64,000 bases of DNA from Cricetomys ansorgei (lineage: Eukaryota > Chordata > Mammalia > Rodentia > Nesomyidae). Made by a program: the position numbers and the translations under genes. Positions 22,223 to 33,420 of the stretch are shown here, one piece after another. Within the stretch, counting starts at the first letter, position 1. Each line of letters starts with the position of its first letter. Under the pieces are notes generated by a model. The model ran no database searches and was not told where the DNA came from. It saw only the letters and a list, made by a program, of their open reading frames with translations. The stretch spans positions 930,001-994,000 of the forward strand of contig JAMJFZ010000181.1 of the NCBI GenBank assembly GCA_026225945.1. The letters run 5' to 3'.

Positions 22223-22445
22223 TCCTCAGGCACCATTCTTTTTGAGACAGGATCTCTCACTGGCCTAATACTCAAGAGTAGGCTAGGTTAGCTGGCTAAT
22301 GAGTCTACAAGTATCTAACTGTCTCTAGCTCCCCAGAGCTAGGGTATGAACACATACTACCACATCTAATTTCTCTATGGAGATTGAACTAAGATCCTCA
22401 TGCTAACAAGGCAAGCACTTAGCTGACTGAGGTGTCTTTCTAATC
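22223..22445 (-). mobile_element. Composite SINE (RSINE1/B4 class), minus
   Basis: Plus-strand order: 'ttttgagacaggatctctca', 'ctgtctctagctccccagag', 'gatcctcatgctaacaaggc' and 'cactTagctgactgagg'. This is the reverse of the composite SINE. Confidence 0.65.
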
Positions 22446-22957
22446 CCTACCCTGCTTTCCTTAATTGATAATAACAAACCTGGACTCTAACGTAAGTGAA
22501 TAACACTCTCGGTCCCCTCTTGATCTTGGGGAAAGAAAGAAATACCATCCATCAAAACTCAATTCCCATAAATCGGTCCTAAGTAAACTAAAAAAAAAAC
22601 AAGAGAAAAGCAAAGATAACAAGAATTAGCTCAATATCTTAGAAACTCTAAAGAGAATCAATATTGTCAATATTGTGGAATGGAAGTGTGTAGTGAAGAG
22701 GAGTGTCACGTGACTGCGGCCACATGACTACCACTGGAAAATAGAAGGTAGTAAGAGAGAAGAACAGAAAGAGAAGGTAGTGTGTCTGTAATCACCTTTG
22801 CCCTCTTCGGCCTTAGAATGCTCATTGTCAAATCTTTGCCCTTAATTATCAGGAGCAACGACCCATGTTGAAGACTGCCAGCATCAGTGAGTAAAATCAG
22901 GTTAGTGCAAAGCCCTACAGAGCGCTGCACATTTATTACAATTAGATATTAGATGCC
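22446..22957. other. Unassigned sequence
   Basis: No repeat or gene is recognised. A CACGTGAC E-box-type motif is present near 22707. Confidence 0.5.
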
Positions 22958-23130
22958 ACTGGGCAGCAGTGCATGCCTTTAATCCCAGCACTCAGGAGGC
23001 AGAGGCAGGAGGATCTCTGTGAGTTGGAGACCAGCCTGGTCTACAGAGTGAGTTGCAGGACAGCCAGAGTTACAGCAGAGAAACCTTGTCTCAAAAACAA
23101 AAAAAACAAAAAAACAAACAAAAAAAAAAG
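22958..23130 (+). mobile_element. B1 SINE
   Basis: A well-preserved B1: 'gcatgcctttaatcccagca', 'gaggcagaggcaggaggatc', 'gagaccagcctggtctacag' and 'agcagagaaaccttgtctca', with a long A-rich tail. Confidence 0.95.
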
Positions 23131-23484
23131 GGTTATTAGATGTCTAGCTACTCTCAGTGTATTGACAGTCTGAGATACTTGGTCAGTGTGAGATCAGTTC
23201 AATAGCCTGGCATAGATAAGTACCTTGTGAGATTCTTACACAATAGGAGGTTTCCTTGAGGATGTCCAGTTATCCAGTTCACCACTGATTGTGGTGGTGG
23301 TGGTGGTTGGCAATGAGAATAACTTGGTTGTCTCTCACCGAAAAATGATACAGAGGAAACTGCAAATTTTATGCCGTGGTCCAGGGCTCCCACGAAAGAT
23401 CCTTGGAGATAGAAGCCGCTTGCTCTCAAAGCAGCTATGGCACATTTTCCTGATTTACGGAGGTCAGCATAGATTCCTTTACAG
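23131..23484. other. Unassigned sequence with (GGT)n
   Basis: Includes a GGT run near 23290-23308. Otherwise unrecognised. Confidence 0.5.
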
Positions 23485-23612
23485 AGAGAAGAGAAGCTGT
23501 GAGAGGGGAGGGAAAGAGAGGGGAGGGAAGGGAGGCATTTTTTAAAAGAAAAAAAGAAGAGGAGGAGAGAAGGGAGGAACGAAGGGGAGGGGAGGGAAGG
23601 GCAAGAGCAGAG
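23485..23612. repeat. Polypurine (GGGA/GAAG) tract
   Basis: A G- and A-only stretch with repeated GGGGAGGGAA units. It contains runs of G that meet the four-tract G-quadruplex pattern. Confidence 0.9.
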
Positions 23613-25323
23613 AGCTCAGGGAAGAACAGGAAATTGTGCTCATTCCAGCCCTCACCACCTTCCTGCTAAAACACCCTCCAGTGTAAACTTTCCAGCCTAT
23701 GAAATGTGACTTAGAAGCAGAGCTCACAGAGAGGTCACAGACTTCAGAGTCACATGTTCTTCACATAGCTTTGGAGAGGGAAGTGTTCTGCACCAACACG
23801 GACACTGACTAATCTGCAAACCTTGGCTGTTTCATTTAATGTGGATGCCAGTGTCACTCTGCATATCCTGAAGTGTGAGTAATTAATTAAACTGTGGAGA
23901 GACACATGTGAAATTCTTCATCTTCTCTCTATAAATACTGTTGGCATTAGTCTATCATGTTGGAAAATTCCTCCCAATTCTCATTAAGGCTTATTAGTTA
24001 TGCATGAATTAACATTAGCATAATAAATGCCAAATAAATTAATGACTATAAGCCACTAATTACATAAAGAGACAGCAAAAAAATTGAAAAAGATTAAAAT
24101 ACTGTTTTCGAAGAGGCAGTCCCCACCTTGTTTATTCAACCACGGAGAACTGGGCTGTTGTTTTCCTTCATAGCTTTGAGATTCTCATAATTTTATATCG
24201 ATCAAATGTTGAACAGCCTACCGCCTTTTAGTTGCCTGTTATTTCTTTTGTATTTGATTTTCCTTTATCTCTTTTGAAACTGAAGCTTGAGACATAACAA
24301 GTTTGAATATAGCCCTTAAAAAAATAGAGTTTTAAACTCTGTATTTCTAGGACTATGAATAATTCTCCCAGCAAGTAGTATTTACCACTGTTAAAAGAAC
24401 CAAATGCCACATAGAAAAATTGTGCTGATAGTACATCAGTCCTAGGGCTAAGTAGAGAATATAGAGTGAACATTTGAATAGCAAATAAGGTTTCATGATA
24501 GACGGGATACCTACATATAAACATTACACCTTGGAAAGCAATAACTATTGCATTTAAGGTTCCCAACTTAACTTTAAAGACTATTTAGCTTTGGGCAGGA
24601 TGCAGTTTGCACAGACACAAAGTCCTGTGTAACATAAAACATCTCAGTATCAAGAATGACATTTTTTTTTTCAAACTTGCCTAAAAGCACACACACATAT
24701 ATTGAAGCAATATCGTTTTTTGGGAAATGTTTCCCAACCACAAGAATATGAATGTGCTTAAGTACTGCCATTAAATGTGATGTTATTCAAGGAATTAACT
24801 TAAATCTCAAGAAGTGAGGTTTTTAAAGCCCCAATCTACACACCTCTCTAGTTGCATGTAGAGCTGTTTCCGGCCTGTTAAAATTACAATTATTGCAAAA
24901 AAGCTATATACTGATTGATTAGTCTTGACAATTAGAAAACAATTAACCACCTACAGGACAATTAAGAAGATTAAAAAAATAATGTTTTGAAGATTGGTTT
25001 TGGGTTTTCTCCCCAGTGAGCTACACAAAAAAGGCACTGGCTATGTAGAAATAAAGCCACTATTAGCAGTTTCTAAAAAGGAACTTACCCTACCCAGAAT
25101 AGCACGGTATCTCTTAGTATTATCTGCAAAATACTCAATCATTTTAAACACTTAGCTATATATTTCACTGTGGATGCAAATGTTCATGTTTTGTTGGCAG
25201 ATGCAATGCTAACAGATCTAATGATAGATGTTTGAAAGATCACACAGATCATGACTAACTATAAATATTGTATGTAAATATGTATTCTGTCAGGATTTTT
25301 CTCTTGGAATAGACCAGGTAAGA
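23613..25323. other. Longest repeat-free stretch, AT-rich
   Basis: About 1.7 kb with no recognised transposon or microsatellite. Open frames on the minus strand (24228-24566, 24574-24771) have no recognised product. The stretch is rich in ATTA/TAAT cores, especially near 23876-24060 and 24880-24990. Confidence 0.55.
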
Positions 25324-25337
25324 AAAATAGATTCTTT

Positions 25338-25549
25338 TGGGGGCTAAAGAGATAGCTCAGCAGTTAAGAGCAATAGCTGCTCTTTAAGAAGTCCTGAGTT
25401 CAATTCCCAGAAACCACATGGTGGCTCAAAGCCGTCTGTAATGGGTTCTGATGCCCTCTTTTGGCATGCAGGCATACATGCAGACAGAACACTATTACAC
25501 AATAGGTTGATAGACAGATGGATAGATAAAAATTGGGGAAAAAAAAAGG
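25338..25549 (+). mobile_element. B2 SINE with target-site duplication
   Basis: A full tRNA-derived B2: 'ggggctaaagagatagctca' head, 'gagttcaattcccagaaacc', 'tgatgccctcttttggcatg', the tail variant 'catgcagacagaacactatt', then an A-rich tail. The perfect 11-base duplication AAAATAGATTC flanks it (25324-25334 and 25550-25560). Confidence 0.93.
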
Positions 25550-25560
25550 AAAATAGATTC

Positions 25561-27333
25561 ATTTCTCATAAAATATATCCTTACCACAGTTTTCCCTCCC
25601 TCTAGTCTTCCCAGGCCACCTGCAAAATCTACTCTATTTTCTCTTCCCAGGGAGATCTATGTGCCCCTCACCCACCCAACAGCTCCTCTTTACCTAACCT
25701 TTCTGGGTCTGTGGATTGTAACTTGATTATCACTCACTTAACAGCTAGTATCCACTTATAAGTGAATTTTTGTCTTCCATATTTGTCTTTCTGGATCTGG
25801 GTTAATTCACTCAGGATGATTCTTTTTCTAGTTCTATCCATTTACTTGAAAATTTCATGATGTCCTTTGGTTTTGTTTTTTTTTTTTTTTTTGGATAACA
25901 GAGTAATACTCCAAAGTATAAATGTACCACATTTTCTTTATCCATTCTTCAGTTGAGGGGCATCTAGGTTGTTTTTAGTTTCTGGGTATTATGAATAAAG
26001 CTGCAATGAACATAGTTGAGCAAGTGTCCTTGTGGTAGGATGGAGCATTCTTTGGGTATATACCCAAGACTGGTATAGCTGAGTCTTGAAGTAGATCGAT
26101 TCCTAATTTTCTGAGGAACCGCCATATTGATTTCATAGCAGCTGTACAAGTTTGCACTCCACCAATAATGGAGGAATGTTTCCTTAGCTCCACATCCTGC
26201 AAAGCATGAGCTGTCCTTTGTGTTACTGACCTTAGCCATCCTAGCTGGTGTAAGATGAAATCTCAAAGTAGTTTTGATTTGCATTTATCTGATGGCTAAT
26301 GTTGAACAATTCTTCAAGTGTTTCTCAGCCATTTGAGTTTCCTCTTTTGAGAATTCTCTGTTTAGATCTGTACCCCATTTTTGAATTGGATTATTTGTTT
26401 TTCTGAGATCTAGTTTATTGAGTTCTTTATATATTTTGGATATTAGCTTTCTATCGGATGTGGAGTTGGTGAAAATGTTTCTCATTCTGTAGGCTGCTGC
26501 TTTGCTGGATTGACGGTGTCCTTTGCCTTTCAGAAGCTTTTCAGTTTCATGAGGTCCCATTTATTTGAGGTAATTTGTTGTTGATCTTGGTGCCTACACT
26601 ATTGGAGTTCTGTTCAGAAAGTCTCTTGTGTCAATGCACTCAAGGATATTCCTCACTTTTTCTTCTACCTAGGTCAGTATGTCTGGTTTTATGTTGAGGT
26701 CTTCCATCCACTTGGACAAGTTTTGTGCAGGGTGATAAATATGGATCTATTTGCATGCTTCTACATGCAGACATCCAGTATGATTAGTACCAATTGTTGA
26801 AAATGCTTTTTTTTTCCAGTGTGTATTTCTGGCTTCTTTATCAAAAAGTAGGTGTCCATAATGTATGGATTTAGGTCTGGGTCTTCGATTTAATTCCATT
26901 AATCACTGTGTCTGTTTTTGTGTCAATGTCAAGCGTTTTTTATTACTATACCTCTGTAAGACAACTTGAAATCAGGGATGATGATACCTCTGGCAGTTCT
27001 TTTATTGCTCAGGATTGTTTTAACTATCCTAGTTTTTTGTTTTTTCCTGGGAAGTTTAGAATTGTTCTTTAAGGTCTGTAAAGAGTTCTGTTCGAATTTT
27101 AATGGGGATTGCATTGAATCTATAGATTGCTTTTGGTAAGATAACTATTTTTACTATCTTAATCCTAACAATACATGAACATGAGAGATCTTTCCTTCTT
27201 CTGATATCTTCTTTGAAGACTTGATGTTTTTGTCATACAATTCTTTCATTTGCTTGTTTGCAATTACCCAAATATATTTTATATTATTTGGAGCTATTGT
27301 ACAAGATGTTACTGCCCTGATTTTTTTCCCATC

Positions 27334-27371
<38 letters not shown>

Positions 27372-27398
27372 ATGTATATATGTATATACATGTATATA

Positions 27399-27440
<42 letters not shown>

Positions 27441-30400
27441 ATTAATATTGTATCTAGACACTTTACTGAAAGTGTTTATAACTGTAGGAGCTCCCTAATA
27501 GATTTTTGGGGGGTCACTTACACATATTATCATAGCATCTGCAAATAACAATACTTTGACTTCTTCCTTTCCAATTTGTATCACCTTGATCTCCTTCTTT
27601 TTTTTTTATATGATCTAACTAGAACTTCAAGTACAATATTGAATATGGAGAGAATGGACAGCCATGTCTTGTTCCTGATTTTAGTGGAATTGCTTTGAGC
27701 TTTTCTCCAATGAATTTGATGTTGGCTATAGGCATGCTGTAAATTGCCTTTATTATGTTTAGATATGTCCCTTATGCCCCTAATCTCTCCAAGACTTTTA
27801 TCATTAAATGATGTTGGACTTTGTCAAAGGCCTTTTCAGTATATAATGAGATGGTCATATTTTTTTCTCTCGGTTTGTTTATACGGTGGATTACACATTA
27901 ACTGATTTTTGTATATTGAACCATCCCTGCATCCCTGGGATGAACCTACTTGATCATGGTGGATGATTTTTTTGATGTGTTCTTGGATTCAGTTTGTAAG
28001 TAATTTATTGAGTATATTTTTAAGGGAAATTGGTCTGTAATTCTCTTTCTTTGTTGTGTTTTTATGTGGTTTGGGTATCAGGGTAACTATGGCTTCATAA
28101 AATGAATTGAGCAATTCTCCTTCTGATTCTGTTTTGTGGGAAACTTTATGAAGTATTAGTGTTTACTCTTCTTTGAAAGTCTCATAGAATTCTGTGCTAA
28201 AACAATCCAACTTTGAACTTTTTTCGGGTGGGAAACTTACAATGACTGCTTCTATTTTACAAGGGATTATAGATCTATTTAAATTTTTTATCTGGTCTTG
28301 ACTTAACATTAGTTAGGGGTCCTATTAAGAAAACTGTCTATTTCTTTTAGATTTTGCAATTTGGTGGACTAGAAGTTTTTTTTTAAGTCCTTATGATTCT
28401 CTGGATTTCCTCAGAGTCTGTTGTTAAGTCCCTCTTTTTGTTTCTGATTTTATTAAATTGGCTATCTTCTCTTTGTCTTTTAGTTTGTTTAGATAAGGGT
28501 TTGCCAATCTTGTTGATTTCCTCAAAGAACCAATTCATTGTTACATTGATTCCTTGTATTGTTTTCTTTGTTCCTATTTTATTGATTTCAGTTTTGAGTT
28601 TTATTATTTCTTATTATCCACTCCTCTTCAGTGTGCTACCTTCTTTTTGTTTTAGAGTTTTCACTTGTGCTGAAAAGTTTCTGGTGTGGGATCGTTCCAA
28701 TTATTTGATGTATTTTATGCAAGTTCTATGAACTTCCCCCTTAGGACCATTTTCATTAAGTCCCATAAGTTTGGGTGTATTGTGTATTCATTTTCATTGA
28801 ATTCTAGGAAGTCTTTAATTTCTTTCTTTATTTCTGTCTTGACATATTTTTTATTCAATAGGGAGTTTTTCAGTTTTCATGAAGTTGTAAGGTTTCTGTT
28901 GTTTCTGTTATTGTTCATATCCAGCTTCAATCCATATTGATTTGATAGAACTCAGGAAGTTATTTCAATATTCTAGTATTTGGTGAGACTTGCTTTGTGA
29001 CCCAGTATGTGATCAGTTTTAGAGAAAGTTCCATGAGGTGCTGAGAAGAAGGTATATGTGTTTTGTGTTTGGGTGAAATGTTCTATAGATATCTATTAGG
29101 TCCATTTGGTTTATAAAGTCTGTTAGCTCCAGTATCTCTCCATTTAGTTTTTGTCTGGATGACCTGTCCATTGGTGAGAGTGGGGTATTGAAGTCTCCCA
29201 CTTCAATCTGTGTGTGAGGGTCAATATGTGACTTAAGCAGTAGTAGTGTTTGTTTTACAAAAGCGGGTGCCCTTGTGTATGGGGTATAGGTGTTAAGAAT
29301 TGAGATGTTATCTTGATGGATTTTTTTCCTCTGGTGGTTATATAGTATCTGTCCCTATCTCTTTTGATTAATTTTGTTTTGAAGTCTATTTCCTTAGATA
29401 TTAAAATGGCAACAGCAGCTTGCTTCTTTGGTGCATTTGCTTGGACTATCTCTTTCCAACGCTTTACACTGGGGTAATGTCTGTCCTTGATGTTGAAGTG
29501 TGTTCTTCGTATGCAACAGAAGGATGGATTCTGTCTTTGCATCCATTCTGTTAGTCTGTATCTTTTTAATGGGAATTGCGATTGTTGATATTGAGAGATA
29601 TCAATGACCAATGATTAATTCCTGTTATTTTGTTTTTGTTGTTGTTTGTTGTTGTGGGGTGTGCGTGTCTTCCTTTCTTTCGGTTTTGCTGGTGTGAGAC
29701 TATTTGTTTCCTATGGTGTAGGAAACAAAATAGTGTAGGTGTAGTTTTATGGATGTAGTTAGCCTCATTTGATTGGGAGTTTTCCTTCTAGCACCTCTGT
29801 AGGGCTGGGTTTGTAGATAGATATTGTTTAAATTTGACTTTATCATGGAATATATTATTTTCTCCATCAATGGTGATTATAAGTTTTGCTGAGTATATTA
29901 GTCTGGGCTGGCATCAGTGATCTCTTGAAGTCTGCAACACATTTGTCCAGGCTTTAGAGTCTGCATTGAGAAGTTGGGTGTGATTCTGGTCTTTTTCCCT
30001 TGTCACTTTTAATTTTTTGTATGTTTAGTGTTTGATTATTATGTGGCAAGGATACTTTCTTTCCTGCTCCAATCTATTTTGATGTTTCTTGTACCTTTAT
30101 CAGCATCTCTTTCTTCAGGTTAGAAAATTTTTCTTCTATGATTTTTTAAAAAATATTTTCTGGACCTTTGAGGAGGGATTCTTCTCTTTCCTCAATTCCT
30201 ATTATTCACAGACTTGGTCTTTTTATAGTGCCCTAGATTTCCTGGAGAGTTTGTGTCAGGATTTTTAAGATTTAACATTTTCTTTGACCAATTTATCTAT
30301 TTCTTCTATCATCTCTTCAACGCCTGAGATGATCTCTTCCACCTCCTGTACTCTGTTGGTGAAGCTTGCCTCTATAGTTTCTGTTCAAATTAACTAGGTT

Positions 30401-31260
30401 TTTCATTTCCAGAATTCCTTCAGTTTGTGTTTTCTTTATTGCTTCTATTTCCACTTTTAGGTCTTGAACAGTTTTATTCATTTCCTTCAACTATTTGTTT
30501 TCTGGGCTTTCTTTGAGGGAGTTAGTAATTTCCTCCAATTGTTTATTTGTGCTTTCCTGGATTTCTTCAAGGGAATTATTCATTTCCTCTTTAAGCACCT
30601 CTATCATCTTCATATTGTTGATTTCAGGGTCTTTTTTCTTGTGCATCAGTTACATTGGCATATTCAGGGCCTGCTGTGGTAGGATAGCTGAGCTCTGGTG
30701 GAGACAAATTGCACTAACTGTTATTGATTGTGTTCTTACGCTGTTTTCTAGGAATCTAGGTTTGGAGTAATTATCAATCTAGGTACTGATTTCTGGGCTT
30801 GTGTTTGTTGAGTGATTGTGTTGTTCCTTAGTTTCTGTTTCCCCTCTGGATTTTCAGAAAGCATATCAGCTGTGTGTTGCCTGTTTCACTGGCCTCTTCA
30901 GCTAGTATGTTCTTAAGGAATGCTTGCTGGTGTTAGAGGCTGAGTGAAGGGGAGGTGCGAGAAAGGTCTATGATATGCAGCCCACCTGGTCTTCTGGCAG
31001 GCATGGCCTGTGGTGGAGCAGGAGGTATCCACCCATGTGTGGGCTAGGACTCAGTCGGGGCAGGGCGGGAGGGGAAGCAAAAGAGGGATGGTCTGTGTGG
31101 CCCATATGGAGGTATAGACAGAGGTGAGAATAGGCTGTAGCTGGTGTTCTGTTGCAGTGCTAGTGACAGCCCTCAGAATTGAGTCTGCAGGGACTGAGAG
31201 CTTGGGGAAGGCCCACTCTGGACAGCCTACCTGGTCTGCTAAGCTGGGCTTTTTTAACAC
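25561..31260 (-). mobile_element. Near-full-length inactivated L1 (ORF1, ORF2, 5' UTR part)
   Basis: A LINE-1 of about 5.7 kb on the minus strand. The 3' UTR and poly(A) side are at the left. The ORF2 C-terminal cysteine region is recognisable near 25964-26280 (GCGAKETFLHYWW). The endonuclease start is near 29611 and its GDFNTP motif near 29201. The ORF1 coiled-coil coding region covers about 30180-30620, and a G-rich 5' UTR side lies at 30900-31260. ORF2 normally encodes endonuclease and reverse transcriptase, and ORF1 an RNA-binding trimer. Here both are split by many stops; the longest remaining piece is 118 codons. The catalytic-glutamate motif (usually QETH) reads RRTH. A TG/TATA microsatellite interrupts ORF2. 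The exact 5' edge is uncertain. Confidence 0.88.
27338..27436. repeat. (TG)n/(TATG)n microsatellite within L1 ORF2
   Basis: Two long TG runs flank an ACATGTATATA palindromic core. The tract lies inside L1 ORF2 sequence that is co-linear on either side. Confidence 0.95.
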
Positions 31261-31739
31261 TTATCCTTCAATTACAGTTCAGTCTTGAGCTATAGGGGAG
31301 CTCTGCTGACAGTGACATGTTTCTATTGTGTACCTAAGCACCCAGACTTCTGACTAACTCCAAGAGTGCTATTTGTTAACATCCAAAAAAAAAAAAAATC
31401 ACACTAATGGAAATAATCAGGAAATCAAACAGAATAAGCATATTTGCCACTCTTTCTCAATACTATCTCATTCTTAACAAAAACCTTAAAAAATCTTGAG
31501 TAAACAAGCATGCTTTCCTTCAAGTTAGATGATGTTATTAGAACAGAACTTCTTCCCCAAACTCCCACCATCTTCTTTTGCTAATAGATAGCTTTGGTCT
31601 TGTTCACTTGTTTGTTTGCTCATTTCATTGATTTAGTTTGTTTTATTTATATACATGAATGTACATATATATCATCTTTAAATACCATTAGTTTGGTATA
31701 TATTATTAGTTTGGTCTTGACTAGCTCAATTTTATTTTT
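31261..31739. other. Unassigned sequence after the L1 5' edge
   Basis: It may include more L1 5' UTR up to about 31380. It contains an A tract (31385-31397) and otherwise nothing recognised. Confidence 0.45.
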
Positions 31740-31884
31740 CTTTTTGAGACAGGTTTCACTATGTGACCCTGACTGGCCTGGGATTCTCTACATAGACCAG
31801 GCTGGCTTTTAACTCATAGAGTCACCAAACTCTGTCTCCTGAGTGCTTGGATTAAAGGTCTGTGTCAACATACCACATACTTTT
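31740..31884 (-). mobile_element. B1 SINE, minus
   Basis: Plus-strand blocks 'tttttgagacaggtttcact', 'gaccaggctggcttttaact' and 'tgagtgcttggattaaaggt' are the reverse complement of B1. Confidence 0.9.
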
Positions 31885-31885
31885 T

Positions 31886-32100
31886 TTTTTTTTTCCACAC
31901 AGGTTGGGTAGCCCAGAATAGCCTGGAATTCACTATCAAGCCAAGAATGACCTTGAACTTCTGATCATCCTGACTGTATTTCCCCAGTACTGGAATTAGA
32001 GGTAGACACCATCATACCTGCTTTATGGGGTGCTGGGGCTCAAATTCAGGACCTCATTAATACTTCATGAGCACTCTATCTGCTGTGCTAAATTCCTGAT
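31886..32100 (-). mobile_element. B4A SINE, minus
   Basis: After a T-rich tail, a B1-like body ('gccttgaactt'-type, 'ccccagtactggaattagag') is followed by a reversed ID head ('ctggggctcaaattcaggac', 'atgagcactctatctgctgt'). This is the B4A arrangement in reverse, next to a reversed B1. Confidence 0.7.
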
Positions 32101-32269
32101 AACTTTAGTTTATTTTCACAACAGATATTTAGTTTCAAAGCAGATTTGGTGACAGTGTAGAAAACACAGGCACCCACAGAGGAACCCTCACCTACGTCAT
32201 CCATGAAACTAGCAAGTCTCCATTCTTCAAAGACTGGGAAAGAAACTGCTCCAGCACCTCATCAATTTG
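32101..32269. other. Unassigned short spacer
   Basis: Nothing recognised. Confidence 0.5.
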
Positions 32270-32472
32270 AGGTTTTCTTTTATTTTGTTTTGTTTTTATT
32301 ATTTCATATGTATGAGTTTTTTGCCTGCATGTATACCTGTGCACCGTGCATGTGCCTGGTGTCCACAGAGGCCAGAAGACAGCATCAGAACCCCTGGAAC
32401 TGGAGTTAAAGATGGTTGTGAGCCACCATGTCTGTGGTGGGAAATAACACAACTACTCTGCAAGAACCACAA
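32270..32472 (-). mobile_element. B3 SINE, minus, head truncated
   Basis: Plus-strand blocks 'tttgcctgcatgtatacctg', 'gaggccagaagacagcatca', 'cccctggaactggagttaaa' and 'gttgtgagccaccatgtctg' are a reversed B3. The tRNA-like head is cut off where the microsatellite begins. Confidence 0.8.
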
Positions 32473-32473
32473 T

Positions 32474-32474
32474 A

Positions 32475-32570
<96 letters not shown>

Positions 32571-32593
32571 GTATATGTATATGTATATGTATG
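32474..32593. repeat. Hexanucleotide (TATATG)n/(TGTATG)n compound microsatellite
   Basis: About seven TATATG units, then nine or ten TGTATG units, then a return to TATATG. It is open in several frames on both strands because the period is a multiple of three, which explains long low-complexity frames here. Confidence 0.97.
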
Positions 32594-32772
32594 CCTGCAT
32601 GTGTGTGTACATGTGAATACAGTGCTCACAGAAGCCAAAAGAGGGCATGGGATTCTTTGACCTAGAGTCATGAGAACTTGTGAGCTCCCCGAAGCAGGTG
32701 CTTAGAACTGAACTCAGGCCCTCTGAAAGAGCGGTATACATTTTTAATCATGGAGCAATCTCTCCAACCCCT
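32594..32772 (-). mobile_element. B3/B2-class SINE, minus
   Basis: Plus-strand blocks 'gcctgcatgtgtgtgtacat', 'agccaaaagagggcatggga', 'gaactgaactcaggccctct' and 'atggagcaatctctccaacc' are the reverse of a tRNA-head SINE. The hexanucleotide array grew on its tail side. Confidence 0.75.
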
Positions 32773-33157
32773 TTATCTCTTTTTAAATAGTGGTTTTTCC
32801 ACGTATATATCAGTATTTGGCTGTATTATACTTTAATTATATATTAATTATTTATATATATGTGTGTGTGTGTGTGTATAATTATATCTTAATTTTTATA
32901 AGGTTTTATTTATCATTCATTCATTCTTCTATTTTATTAGTTTTTATTTTTCTACTAGGGAAGTACATTTTATTACCCTTCATTCTGCTGTCTGTTTGTT
33001 TTTGTATTATGGGTTTATTCTTTTTACCTACTCTTTACATTTAGTAATTTCACTTAATCTTCTTGGATCTTTGTATATTTCTCTTATGGGTTTTAATTTT
33101 TATCCCTCATCTTTCATTTATCTAATTTTGGTTTTAAGCATCTTTGTTATTGGTAGG

Positions 33158-33162
<5 letters not shown>
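32773..33162. other. AT-rich unassigned sequence with a short (TG)n
   Basis: Contains a TG run near 32862-32878. No gene is recognised. Confidence 0.5.
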
Positions 33163-33234
<72 letters not shown>

Positions 33235-33236
33235 AT
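33163..33236. repeat. (CT)n microsatellite
   Basis: About 35 CT units with one TTT interruption near the right end. Confidence 0.97.
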
Positions 33237-33420
33237 TTAGCCTCTTGTTCTTTACTACTTCCTCTCCATAACATTATGCCCCTGTTCTCTTCTGTATTCA
33301 TTTTGGTGTATTTAACTTTGCTTCTCCGTTTCCCCCCATCAACCTGTCTTCTTCCATCAGCTCACGTATGTATTATCTCCCCACTTACTCTCCGTCACAT
33401 TTAACTTTCCAAAGTCCGCT
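33237..33420. other. Unassigned pyrimidine-rich sequence
   Basis: Nothing recognised. Confidence 0.5.

Noticed and set aside
22700..22730. CACGTG E-box with nearby GC as a promoter
   Set aside because: A single six-base motif with no other promoter feature, CpG island or downstream gene.
27154..27548. Four overlapping frames rich in Cys/Val or His/Thr
   Set aside because: Products of TG/CA runs inside an L1; low complexity only.
29255..29611. 118-codon minus frame with an endonuclease-like start
   Set aside because: It is the degraded N-terminus of L1 ORF2 and was assigned to the mobile element, not called as a gene.
32267..32741. Open frames of 111-132 codons around the hexanucleotide array
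   Set aside because: They encode repeats such as CVCVCV or TYTYTY because the microsatellite period is a multiple of three; they are not genes.
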